Positions 51,194 through 59,063 of a DNA stretch of 64,000 nt are shown here, piece after piece. Position 1 is the stretch's first letter; the number at the start of each line of letters is the position of its first letter. The DNA lies in the NCBI GenBank assembly GCA_026706075.1, contig JAPOZM010000093.1:1-64000 (forward strand). The letters run 5' to 3'. The stretch is from Gemmatimonadaceae bacterium. Its GTDB lineage: Bacteria; Latescibacterota; UBA2968; UBA8231. The position numbers were made by a program, and so were the translations under genes. The notes under the pieces were generated by a model. It was given only the letters and a program-made list of their open reading frames with translations, did not search any database and was not told the DNA's origin.

Positions 51194-53050
51194 ATGGAGG
51201 CCCTGACCAGCCGGCTCGCGGAGGCCTCCCCCGACGAGGTCCGCGACCTCGTGGCGGCGGCGGTTGCCCGGGCCCGTGAAAACCATTCCTCGGGGTCCGA
51301 ACGCCGCGCCCTCCTGCGCGGCCTGGTCCTCTCCCCCGGTCTGGCCCGGTCGCTGCAGACGGGGGAGGCCATCGATGCCCTGCGCGGGTCCCTGTCCTCC
51401 GGACAGTGGGAGCAGCTCTTCGGCCCGGCGGCGGCGGAGGAGCTTCCGGGGCTCCTCGTGGCCGTGGTGGACGGACGGATCGACGTGGACCACGAGGACA
51501 TCCTCTCCCTGGCCCCGGGGGACGGCGCGGCGCTGGCCGCCTCGGTCGGGGAGTTGTCGGCCTACGTCAGCGCCCTCGAGGGCAGCCGCCGCCGGCTGCG
51601 GGGCATGCGCGCGGCCGTCATCCTCGCCTCCCTCTTCCGGCGGCTGCAGGACGGCGGGGCCTGGAGACGGCGGACGATTCCCGCCTGCGCCATCGACGGC
51701 CCGGGGATCGCGGCCCTGAAGGAGAAGAAGGCGGCCGCCGAGCTTCCCGCGGCGTACGAGGGCCGGGTGAACGAGCTGCAGCGCGAGGACATGCGCCGCG
51801 CCCTCGAAGAAGCCGCCGGTCCTCCTCCCGAGGCCGCATCGCTGGCCGCCGCCGATGGCGGCACCCTGTTCGAGGTGCGCGCCCCCCTGCGCCTCGGCCT
51901 GTCGAGCGCCAACGCCTCGGACAACCACATCCGCAGCAAGGAGCAGGGAGGCAAGACGCTGAACGCCGGAATCGCCCTCCAGGCCGGCGATTCCGGAGAG
52001 GTCGCGCCGCCGCTCCGCGTCGGCGTCCGGCCCCTGCCCGAGCCTCGCCTCTTGCTGCGCTCCCGCTCCGCCGACTTCCGGGCCGACTTCGAGATCGACC
52101 GCCGCGGAGACGCCGGGATCCAGAGCGAGCTGTTCTTCGCCTACCGCCGCGGCGGCGACGAGGCCCTGCGCATGGTCAAGCAGGGACTGGTGCACGCGGG
52201 GGTCGTCCGTCCCGACTCCGAAGACGTGGTCGGCGACGTGGCCGCATTCTGCGGCGGCGGCGGCCTCGAGATCACCACGTCCTGCACCGTGCAGCAGGGG
52301 TCCGGACTCGGCACCAGCAGCATCCTTGCGGCGGCGGTTCTCAAGGTCCTCTACCGCCTCGTGGGCCACCCCGCCGGAGGCGACGAGGCCGAGTACCCCG
52401 GGCTCTACGATCAGAGCGTGCTCCTCGAGCAGTCGATCGGCCTGAACTCGGGATGGCAGGACGCCCGGGGGGCCCGGGGAGGACCGAGCGCGGTGAAGGA
52501 CTTCTACGCGCCTCCCACAGACGGCCTGCCGGCGCCCGAGCTGACCTACGTCGACGTCGACGCCGAGACGTTCCACCGCCGCGTGGTGCTCTTCGACACC
52601 GGTATCGCCCGGGCCGCCACCCGCGGCCTGAACGTGGTCATGGACGCCTACCTGTCCCGCCGCCGCGGGCGCTACGGGGCAATCCGCGAGTCCCTCTCGA
52701 TCCACGACGAGATGGTCGAGGCTCTGGGCGCCGGCGACTACCCGGCCCTCGGCAGGCTGGCCAGCCGCTACTGGCAGCTGCGCTGCATCCTCGATCCGGA
52801 GGCCACCAGCCCCGCCATTCAGCAGCTCTTCGAGCCGCCCCTCTCCGACCTCACCGAAGGGGGCGCCCTCTCCGGCGCCGGCGGCGGCGGCTTCGGCCTC
52901 CTCGTCTCCCGCGAGGGCGAAGAGGAGCGCCTCCACCTGTGTCTGAGAAAGCTGAAGGACCAGCGGGCCTATGCCCGGTCCGCCGTCGTCGCCTACCGCC
53001 TCGACGCCACCGGTCTGAAACTGACCGAGAGCCAACCACCGCCGCCGTAG
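51194..53050 (+). CDS. Large GHMP-family kinase (fucokinase/heptose-kinase-like)
   Basis: A 618-aa protein. Residues 226-618 are a GHMP small-molecule kinase: entry motif FEVRAPLRLGLSSANASDNH, then GGKTLNAGI; ATP loop G369-S376 in QQGSGLGTSSILAAAVL; and motif 3 at 559-568 in LSGAGGGGFGLLV. The closest pattern is the sugar-1-kinase part of fucokinases and HddA-like heptose kinases, where motif 1 usually reads GGWSDTP; here it is SSANASDN. The first 220 residues are a separate, mostly helical domain I do not recognise. ATG 51194 is used; GTG 51188 would overlap the previous stop (GTGA). It likely phosphorylates a sugar-like or polyol substrate for the neighbouring ligases. Confidence 0.82.
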   Translation: MEALTSRLAEASPDEVRDLVAAAVARARENHSSGSERRALLRGLVLSPGLARSLQTGEAIDALRGSLSSGQWEQLFGPAAAEELPGLLVAVVDGRIDVDHEDILSLAPGDGAALAASVGELSAYVSALEGSRRRLRGMRAAVILASLFRRLQDGGAWRRRTIPACAIDGPGIAALKEKKAAAELPAAYEGRVNELQREDMRRALEEAAGPPPEAASLAAADGGTLFEVRAPLRLGLSSANASDNHIRSKEQGGKTLNAGIALQAGDSGEVAPPLRVGVRPLPEPRLLLRSRSADFRADFEIDRRGDAGIQSELFFAYRRGGDEALRMVKQGLVHAGVVRPDSEDVVGDVAAFCGGGGLEITTSCTVQQGSGLGTSSILAAAVLKVLYRLVGHPAGGDEAEYPGLYDQSVLLEQSIGLNSGWQDARGARGGPSAVKDFYAPPTDGLPAPELTYVDVDAETFHRRVVLFDTGIARAATRGLNVVMDAYLSRRRGRYGAIRESLSIHDEMVEALGAGDYPALGRLASRYWQLRCILDPEATSPAIQQLFEPPLSDLTEGGALSGAGGGGFGLLVSREGEEERLHLCLRKLKDQRAYARSAVVAYRLDATGLKLTESQPPPP

Positions 53051-53069
53051 TCAACTCGGAGAAGACGGC

Positions 53070-53837
53070 ATGCTGATGCAGGACTGCGCCGGTTTCGTCA
53101 CCGGCGTCGCCAACCACCGGAGCATCGCCTGGGCCACGGCCCGGGCTCTCGACCGCGAGGGCGCCCGGCTGGCCCTCGGATACCTGGGAGAGAGGGAACT
53201 GGAGAGCATCGAGCGCATCACCGGCCAGCTGCGGCAGCCGCCCCTGCTGGTGCAGTGCGACGTCACCGATGACGAGTCGGTGGCCTCCGCCTTCGAGGTC
53301 GTCGGCCGCGAGGTGGGATCCCTCGACTGCCTGGTCCACGCCATCGCCTTCGCCCGCCGGGAGGATCTGGACGGCCGCTTCGCGGACACCAGCCGCAGCG
53401 GCTACGACCTGGCCCTCGGCGTCAGCGCCTACTCGCTGAACGTGCTGGTGCGCGGCGCCGAGGCGCTCATGAAGCCGGGCGCCGGCGTCGTCGCCCTCAC
53501 CTACCTGGGCAGCGAGCGGGCGATCCCCCGGTACAACGTCATGGGCGTGGCCAAGGCCGCCCTGGAGTCGGGCATCCGCTACCTGGCCAGCGAGCTGGGG
53601 GAGAAGGGAATCCGCGTCAACGGGCTGTCGGCCGGGCCGATCCGCACCCTGGCGGCCCGCGGCATCCGCGACTTCAACGCCATGCTCCGCGTCCACGCCG
53701 AGCGCGCCGCCCTCAAGCGCAACAACGAGGTCGACGAGATCGGCGACGCGGCCCTGTTCCTGTGCAGCCGGCTGAGCCGCGGGATGACGGGGGAGGTGAT
53801 GTACGTCGACGCCGGCTACCGCATCATGGGCCTGTAG
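53070..53837 (+). CDS. fabI: Enoyl-[acyl-carrier-protein] reductase (FabI-type SDR)
   Basis: A 255-aa SDR with FabI hallmarks: nucleotide loop GVANHRSIAWATARAL (GxxxxxSIA), and the catalytic pair Y155 and K162 in YNVMGVAKAALES (Y-x6-K, diagnostic for FabI rather than classical Y-x3-K). GIRVNGLSAGPIRTLAARGI is the FabI substrate loop. It reduces enoyl-ACP in fatty-acid elongation, so it could be the housekeeping gene or a pathway-specific copy. It starts 19 bp after the GHMP kinase and is in the same direction, hence probably the last gene of that operon. Its end overlaps a convergent gene by 22 bp. Confidence 0.9.
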   Translation: MLMQDCAGFVTGVANHRSIAWATARALDREGARLALGYLGERELESIERITGQLRQPPLLVQCDVTDDESVASAFEVVGREVGSLDCLVHAIAFARREDLDGRFADTSRSGYDLALGVSAYSLNVLVRGAEALMKPGAGVVALTYLGSERAIPRYNVMGVAKAALESGIRYLASELGEKGIRVNGLSAGPIRTLAARGIRDFNAMLRVHAERAALKRNNEVDEIGDAALFLCSRLSRGMTGEVMYVDAGYRIMGL

Positions 53838-54535
53838 CCCGGCGGCGGCAGGTCGAGGCCGCGCAGGGCCGCCCGGGAGTGGCTGGCGGTGGTATCGTCC
53901 CCGCTCCGGGCCAGCGCCTCCAGATGGACGCGCAGGAAGGCCGCCTCCTCCGGCACGTCGACGTCGTACCACGGCGGCATCAGTGACAGCCGCAGCCCAC
54001 CGGGCAGGGCCGCCAGGGTCTGCTCCAGAACCCGCCCCGTCCCCCACTCGATCCCCTGGAAGACCGCCGGCGCCGCCGACGGCAGCGCCTCCGCCCGCAG
54101 CCCGATGAGGTAGTAGCCGCCGTCGACGCTGGGGCCGATGACCACATCGGCCGACCGCAGCCGGCGCAGGGACTCGTCTATGGACCATGGCGTCAGCGAG
54201 GGGCTGTCCGACCCGAGGAGGACGACACGGCCGCAGCCGGCGCCCACAGCCCGCCGGCAGAGGGCTTCCAGACGCTCTCCCAGTGGGCCTCCGGGCTGCC
54301 CCTCGAAGGCAAGTCCCTCGGGCGCGCCCAGGAGCGAACGCAGGCAGGACTCGGCCTCGGGCGGCTCCACGGCGACGATCTTGAGGCTCGCAACGGAGGC
54401 CGCCAGGGCCTCGGCGCAGTCGCGCAGGAAAGCGGTGTAGAGCTCCGCCGCCTGGCCGGGGGTCAGCCGCGGCTGGAGCCGCGTCTTCACCCTCCCGGCG
54501 CGTGGTTCCCTGGCGAAGAGCACGGCGGCGGTCAG
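53816..54535 (-). CDS. TIGR04282/DUF2064-type glycosyltransferase-like protein
   Basis: About 239 aa, GT-A-like fold of the family named for arsenosugar biosynthesis glycosyltransferases. Motifs: LFAREPRAGRVKTRLQP at the start, RVVLLGSDSPSLT, DVVIGPSVDGGYYLIGL and YDVDVPEEAAFL. The start is uncertain: GTG 54523 lies 17 nt from the GGAGGGG (54541-54547), whereas an in-frame CTG at 54535 is 5 nt from it and gives LTAAVLFAREP, matching homologues better, so I use CTG. The gene is convergent with fabI (22 bp overlap) and divergent from the five-gene operon. Donor and acceptor unknown. Confidence 0.85.
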   Translation of the reverse strand: MTAAVLFAREPRAGRVKTRLQPRLTPGQAAELYTAFLRDCAEALAASVASLKIVAVEPPEAESCLRSLLGAPEGLAFEGQPGGPLGERLEALCRRAVGAGCGRVVLLGSDSPSLTPWSIDESLRRLRSADVVIGPSVDGGYYLIGLRAEALPSAAPAVFQGIEWGTGRVLEQTLAALPGGLRLSLMPPWYDVDVPEEAAFLRVHLEALARSGDDTTASHSRAALRGLDLPPPGYRPMMR

Positions 54536-54636
54536 GACGGCCCCTCCCGGTTGAAGAGCCGCGAGGAGGGCCGTATCTTGGATCGTTTGCGCACGCCACC
54601 CACCCCCTTCAAAACCAGAGGAAGCGGAAGAGACCG

Positions 54637-55830
54637 ATGGCAGAGGTACACATCATCCGGCACCGCCCCGGCGCCGTGTTCTGCGGCACCTGCGAGGTCG
54701 TGCAGATCGACGACGACAGCAAGGTCACCCGCCTCGTGGAACCCAGCGGCAACGTGGGCACCCAGTACCCGAACGAGGTCGGCTCCGAGTGGCTCGGCAC
54801 CATCGAGAATCTGAGCGCCGGTCTGACCCTGGGCAAGGCGCACTGGTCCGAAGTGTACAAGACCGATGTCCTGTGGACGACGCCCTCCGCCTCCCGCGAC
54901 GAGTGCGATGTCCGCAAGAACGACTTCAACGCCGTGTACGGGCCCATGCTGCAGGCCGTCACCGGGGGGCCGCTGCGCTCCAACCGGATGGCCCGCTTCA
55001 CGCACCCGGAGGGCTTCCCCGACCCGGCCGCCCTCTTCGAGGTGCAGATCAAGGCCGCCGCGGGCGACGTCGAGATCGGCGGCGGCCGGCTCGACTTCGG
55101 GTCGTGGATCGACCATCAGCCGAGCGGCGCCTCGGTGATGCACCGCAAGGACGGCAAGGCGATCACCACTCTCGGACCGGACGTGGCCGAGGAGATGACC
55201 TTCGTCCTCGAGGAGCAGTACGCCCGACCCTTCGCCGAGGCCGGCGTCGACTTCCGCACGCAGACGGTGTGGATGGAGATCCTCGTGGCCGTCGACGACG
55301 CACCGGACCAGACCTGGAGCCGCATCGAGGTCGTTCGCCAGGTCTTCGAGGACTACTTCGGCGACCACCGGCCCGCCGGGCTGATCTACCCGGTGTCTCG
55401 GATCCCCAACCTCGACGGTGTCGTCGAGCCGCAGCCCCGCGTCGTCAGCGGCGACGGCGTCGAGACCATCCGCTCCGGCCGCCTGGAGCACGGGTTCAGT
55501 ACCTGGACCGCCATCCGCCACGGCGGCATCACCGAGGTCATGGTGAGCGCCGTCGGCGGAGACGACGCCGGTGAGATTCTCGACGCCGTCGACACCCGCG
55601 TGAAGGAGGCCGGAGGCGCGGGCCTGAAGGCCGATGGAGTGTTCAACAACGCCTACATCGGCGCCGGCGCCGACTCCAGGGCCAACCGGGACTCCCTGGC
55701 GGCCTTCAACCCCGCCTTCACCCAATGGTACGAGGGCACGGTGCCCGCCGGACGCACCGCCCAGTACGTCGGCGGCGTGCAGCAGTCCACCTTCGCCTAC
55801 GGCGTCTCCAACCGCTCGATCTTCGCCTGA
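54637..55830 (+). CDS. Unknown protein, possibly three RidA/YjgF-like units
   Basis: A 397-aa cytoplasmic protein, ATG 54637 behind AGAGGAAG. I do not recognise it directly. Three stretches look like the RidA/YjgF pattern (a helix-strand VYKT.V..T, then N.VY, then RSxxx and a VEI-type strand): about 70-140 (SEVYKTDVLWTTPS, NDFNAVYGPML, FEVQIKAAAG), about 210-260 (TQTVWMEILVAVDD, DYFGDHRPAGL) and about 290-390 (TAIRHGGITEVMVSAVGG, FNPAFTQWYEG, RTAQYVGG). RidA proteins hydrolyse reactive enamines/imines; related folds perform other chemistry on chorismate-like substrates. It opens an operon with the two TPP-enzyme halves (11 bp gap), so a role on the same 2-oxo-acid route is possible. Confidence 0.6.
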   Translation: MAEVHIIRHRPGAVFCGTCEVVQIDDDSKVTRLVEPSGNVGTQYPNEVGSEWLGTIENLSAGLTLGKAHWSEVYKTDVLWTTPSASRDECDVRKNDFNAVYGPMLQAVTGGPLRSNRMARFTHPEGFPDPAALFEVQIKAAAGDVEIGGGRLDFGSWIDHQPSGASVMHRKDGKAITTLGPDVAEEMTFVLEEQYARPFAEAGVDFRTQTVWMEILVAVDDAPDQTWSRIEVVRQVFEDYFGDHRPAGLIYPVSRIPNLDGVVEPQPRVVSGDGVETIRSGRLEHGFSTWTAIRHGGITEVMVSAVGGDDAGEILDAVDTRVKEAGGAGLKADGVFNNAYIGAGADSRANRDSLAAFNPAFTQWYEGTVPAGRTAQYVGGVQQSTFAYGVSNRSIFA

Positions 55831-55841
55831 GGCAGGCGCCG

Positions 55842-56336
55842 TTGCAGTCCGCGCCGATCGTCGCCGAGCTCAAGAGGCAGGGGGTCACCCACGTCGTCGG
55901 CCTTCCCGACAACGGCTCGAGGGCCCTCTTCGAGATGCTCTGGTCGGACCAAGAGATGGAGGTGATCGGTGTCACCCGGGAGGGCGAGGCCTTCGCCGTG
56001 GCCAGCGGCCTCTGCCTGGGGGGCCTCACCCCCGTCGTCATCATCCAGAACACGGGCTTCCTGGAGACCGGCGACGCCTTCCGCGGCACCGCCTACAACA
56101 TGGGGCTTCCGCTGGTCATGCTGGTCGGGTACCGCGGTTTCCAGTCCATGGCCCCGGGCGCCGAGCGCGTCGACACGGCTGCGACCTTCTTCGAGCCGAC
56201 CCTGAAGGCCTGGGACATCCCCTATTCGGTGCTCGGCGACGACGGCAACGAGGAAGACCGGGTAGCCTGGGCCTTCGACCTCGCCCGCGAACGCTCGCTG
56301 CCGGCGGCCGTCCTCCTCGTGGGTACCACGGAATAG
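55842..56336 (+). CDS. TPP-dependent decarboxylase, N-terminal (alpha) subunit, ComD-like
   Basis: A 164-aa PYR domain of a split thiamine-diphosphate decarboxylase, like the alpha subunit of sulfopyruvate decarboxylase (ComD) or the N-terminal part of phosphonopyruvate decarboxylase. Signs: IVAELKRQGVTHVVGLPDNG, the cofactor-activating Glu region TREGEAFAVASGLCLGG (E47/E49), VVIIQNTGFLETGDAFRG and PLVMLVGYRG. The TTG start at 55842 follows a GAGGCAGG stretch. It needs the C-terminal partner encoded 3 bp downstream. Sulfo- versus phosphono-pyruvate cannot be told from sequence alone. Confidence 0.85.
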   Translation: MQSAPIVAELKRQGVTHVVGLPDNGSRALFEMLWSDQEMEVIGVTREGEAFAVASGLCLGGLTPVVIIQNTGFLETGDAFRGTAYNMGLPLVMLVGYRGFQSMAPGAERVDTAATFFEPTLKAWDIPYSVLGDDGNEEDRVAWAFDLARERSLPAAVLLVGTTE

Positions 56337-56339
56337 CCT

Positions 56340-56906
56340 GTGCTCGACAAGTACCGCTGCCTGACCAGGCTCGCCGATGCCCGACGCCAGGGGGACGTGG
56401 TGGTCACCACCATGAGCGTCGCCATGCCCTGGGCGGAGCTGTCCGACACGCCGTTCGACTTCGCCTCCGTGGACAGCGCCATGGGCCACGCCGCCGACCT
56501 GGCCTACGGGCTCGCCCTGGCACAGCCCGACCGGCGCGTGCTCTGCCTCAACGGCGACGGCTCGACCCTCATGTGCCTGGGGACGCTGGTCACCATCGCC
56601 CAGGGCGGGGCCTCGAACTACAGCCTGATCATCACCGAGAACGGGACCTACGAGGTCACCGGAAACCAGCCCGTGCCGGGCTCCGGGGTCGTCGACTTCG
56701 AGGCCATGGCCCGCGCCGCCGGACTGCGCGAGGTGCACACCATCGACGACCCCGATGACTTCGAGCGCAAGCTGCCCCTCCACTTCGAGGTCGAGGGTCC
56801 GGCGGTCTTCATCTGGCGCATCGAGCAGAGCGGCGAGCCGGTGCCGCGGCCGGCACGGCCGATCCGGGACCGCGCCCACGACCTGCGCGCCGCCCTCGCC
56901 CGCTAG
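56340..56906 (+). CDS. TPP-dependent decarboxylase, C-terminal (beta) subunit, ComE-like
   Basis: A 188-aa PP domain that binds the diphosphate and Mg of TPP: G72-D73-G74 in LCLNGDGSTLMCLGTL, ending with the acid/Asn side of the motif in ITENGTYEVTGNQP (GDG-x about 25-N). This fits the beta subunit ComE of sulfopyruvate decarboxylase and the C-terminal half of phosphonopyruvate decarboxylases. GTG 56340 is 3 bp after the alpha stop, so subunits are made in equal amounts. Together they should turn a 2-oxo acid into the aldehyde with loss of CO2. Confidence 0.87.
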   Translation: MLDKYRCLTRLADARRQGDVVVTTMSVAMPWAELSDTPFDFASVDSAMGHAADLAYGLALAQPDRRVLCLNGDGSTLMCLGTLVTIAQGGASNYSLIITENGTYEVTGNQPVPGSGVVDFEAMARAAGLREVHTIDDPDDFERKLPLHFEVEGPAVFIWRIEQSGEPVPRPARPIRDRAHDLRAALAR

Positions 56907-56910
56907 CCTC

Positions 56911-58152
56911 ATGTCCTTCCCCCGGATGGCCCCCTTCCGGCAGCACTTCGCCGGCGAGAGCCTCGAGGACGTGCCCGCCGCGGTCTCCGCCGAGCTGGAG
57001 GGTTGCGGCCTCTCCGGCCGCATCCGCCCCGGGCAGCGCATCGCCGTCACCGGCGGCAGCCGCGGCATCGCCAACATCGCCGCGATCACCCGCACGGTCG
57101 TCGCGGCGGTAACCGACGCCGGAGGCCGGCCTTTCGTCATGCCCGCCATGGGCAGCCACGGCGGCGCCACCGCCCGGGGCCAGAAGGAGGTCCTCGCCGG
57201 CTACGGCCTCCATCCGGCCGCGATGGGCTGCCCGGTGGAGGCCACCATGGAGGTGGCCGAGGTGGGCAGGCTCGACGACGGCACCCCCGTCCTCGTCAAC
57301 CGGCTGGCGCTGGAGGCCGACGGGGTGATCGTCATCAACCGGGTCAAGCCTCATACCTCCTTCCGCGGCACCCATGAGAGCGGACTCGCCAAGATGCTGG
57401 CCATCGGTCTCGGCTGCCACCGGGGCGCCACCATGGCCCATGCCCAGGGCGCCGAGGGCCTGGCCCGCCTGGTGCCGGCCCTCGGGGGCGCCCTTCTCGA
57501 ACGGCTGAACGTGCTCGCCGGCGTCGCCATCGTGGAGAACGCCCGCGACGAGACGGCCATGGTCTCCGGCCTGCCACCGGGCGACATCCTCTCTGGCGAG
57601 GCCCGCCTCCTCGAGGTGGCCCGCAGCAACATGCCCCGCCTCCTGGTGCGGCAGATCGACCTTCTGATCGTCGACGAGATGGGCAAGAACATCTCCGGCA
57701 CCGGGATGGACACCAACGTCATCGGCCGCATGTTGCTGCCCGGGGTCGCCGAGCCCGACGAACCGGGGGTGGCGCGCATCTTCGTGCGCCGACTCTCCGA
57801 GGGCACCCACGGCAACGCAAACGGCGTGGGCCTGGCCGACGTGATCACCCGTCAGCTCTTCGATGCCATCGACTTCCAGGCGACCTACGCCAACGCCTTC
57901 ACCTCGACCTTCCTCAACCGGGCCTACGTCCCCATCGTCAAGAGAGATGACCGCGAGGCGGTCGCCTCCATGCTCGAGGTCCTGCGCCTCGACGACGGCG
58001 GCGCCCTGCGCGCGGCCCGCATCCGCAACACGCTGGAGGTGGCGAACATCCAGTTGAGCGAGGCCCTGGCCCGCGACAGCGGCCACCCCGATCTGGAACG
58101 CCTCGCCGACTTCGAGCCCATGCGATTCACCGACGGCGGAGCGCTGGTCTGA
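56911..58152 (+). CDS. LarA/DUF2088-family protein (2-hydroxyacid racemase/epimerase-like)
   Basis: A 413-aa protein with the DUF2088/LarA N-terminal pattern RIAVTGGSRGIANIAAI and MPAMGSHGGATARGQ. A His/Lys-rich centre follows (H83, H148 in VKPHTS, H155, K161 in ESGLAKML, H170 in LGCHRGA). LarA enzymes use a nickel-pincer nucleotide to epimerise 2-hydroxy acids; its ligands are His and a Lys, but the spacing here differs from the lactate racemase I know, so the catalytic assignment is tentative. No larB/C/E cofactor genes are in the window. It starts 4 bp after the TPP beta subunit and its stop is overlapped by the SDR. Confidence 0.78.
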   Translation: MSFPRMAPFRQHFAGESLEDVPAAVSAELEGCGLSGRIRPGQRIAVTGGSRGIANIAAITRTVVAAVTDAGGRPFVMPAMGSHGGATARGQKEVLAGYGLHPAAMGCPVEATMEVAEVGRLDDGTPVLVNRLALEADGVIVINRVKPHTSFRGTHESGLAKMLAIGLGCHRGATMAHAQGAEGLARLVPALGGALLERLNVLAGVAIVENARDETAMVSGLPPGDILSGEARLLEVARSNMPRLLVRQIDLLIVDEMGKNISGTGMDTNVIGRMLLPGVAEPDEPGVARIFVRRLSEGTHGNANGVGLADVITRQLFDAIDFQATYANAFTSTFLNRAYVPIVKRDDREAVASMLEVLRLDDGGALRAARIRNTLEVANIQLSEALARDSGHPDLERLADFEPMRFTDGGALV

Positions 58153-58922
58153 CCACCCCGGCAGACCCCTTCGACCTCTCCGGCCGGGTGGCGCTGGTCA
58201 CCGGCTGCCGACGCGGGATCGGCAGGGCGATGACCGCCGCCCTGGCTCGGGCTGGCGCCGACATGATCGGCGTCTCGGTGTCCCTGGAGGAAGACGGCAG
58301 CGCCGTGGAGCGGGACGTGGCGGCCCTGGGGAGATCCTTCGCCTCCTACCGGTGCGACTTCGCCGACCGCGGGGCTCTGCGGTCCTTCATCGACCGCGTG
58401 CTGTCGGACCATCCGCGCATCGACATCCTCGTCAACAACGCCGGCACAATCCTGAGGAAAGCGGCCGCCGAGCACCCCGACGAGTACTGGGACCGCACCC
58501 TGGAGATCAATCTGAGCGCCCAGTTCGTCCTCACCCGCGAGATCGGCGGCCGGATGGCCGACCGGGGTTGCGGAAAGGTCATCTTCATCGCCTCGATCCT
58601 GAGCTTTCAGGGAGGCATCACCGTTCCCGGTTACAGCGCCAGCAAGGGCGGGATCCACACCCTGACCATGGCCTTCGCCAACGAATGGGCCTCCCGGGGC
58701 GTGAACGTAAACGCCATCGCCCCGGGCTACGTGACCACCGACAACACCGAGGCGCTGCGTCAGGACCCCGGTCGAAACGCCTCCATCCTCGCCCGCATCC
58801 CCGCGGGGCGCTGGGGCGAGGCGGAGGACTTCGGCGGCCCCGTGGTCTTCCTCGCCTCGGAGGCCTCGCGCTACGTACACGGCGCGACCCTGCTCGTGGA
58901 CGGAGGCTGGATGGGGCGCTGA
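58149..58922 (+). CDS. SDR-family oxidoreductase (2-deoxy-D-gluconate 3-dehydrogenase / KduD-like)
   Basis: A 257-aa classical SDR, NAD(P)-binding TGCRRGIGRAM, NNAGTILRK, catalytic Ser and YSASK (Y-x3-K), ending GATLLVDGGWMG. The FDLSGRVALVTG start and ending match KduD/2-deoxygluconate dehydrogenases. I choose CTG 58149 as start: it overlaps the upstream TGA (CTGA), sits 7 nt after GGAG (58138-58141), and restores the TTPADPFDLSGRV N-terminus. GTG 58188 would begin inside the first Rossmann strand. It is last in the five-gene operon and probably oxidises the hydroxy acid handled by the LarA-like and TPP proteins. Confidence 0.88.
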   Translation: MTTPADPFDLSGRVALVTGCRRGIGRAMTAALARAGADMIGVSVSLEEDGSAVERDVAALGRSFASYRCDFADRGALRSFIDRVLSDHPRIDILVNNAGTILRKAAAEHPDEYWDRTLEINLSAQFVLTREIGGRMADRGCGKVIFIASILSFQGGITVPGYSASKGGIHTLTMAFANEWASRGVNVNAIAPGYVTTDNTEALRQDPGRNASILARIPAGRWGEAEDFGGPVVFLASEASRYVHGATLLVDGGWMGR

Positions 58923-58943
58923 GGCGGCCGTTGGCGGGAGAAT

Positions 58944-58980
58944 TTGACTTGACAAGCCGGAAATCTTTTTCCATTTATAC
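58944..58980 (+). promoter_or_regulatory. Candidate promoter region upstream of paralogue C
   Basis: An AT-rich island in the 258-bp gap: TTGACT (58944-58949) overlaps TTGACA (58949-58954), followed by an A/T-rich TTTATA stretch (58974-58979) at a somewhat long 19-bp spacing. It is a plausible promoter for the secreted protein gene at 59181, with a leader of about 190 nt. Confidence 0.35.
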
Positions 58981-59038
58981 CCCTCTCTCACTAGCGGTTC
59001 TCTTTCTGCCTACCGTCCATTTGACCTGCTCATGTAGG

Positions 59039-59063
59039 CAGTATTGTCGGAATCGCAATACTG
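59039..59063. promoter_or_regulatory. Inverted repeat in the 5' leader of paralogue C
   Basis: A perfect 8-bp inverted repeat, CAGTATTG (59039-59046) and CAATACTG (59056-59063), with a 9-nt loop. It could be an operator or an RNA hairpin. A purine-rich Shine-Dalgarno-like run (AAAGGAGGAGAGGAG, 59094-59108) follows 30 bp later but is far from the gene start at 59181. Confidence 0.5.
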
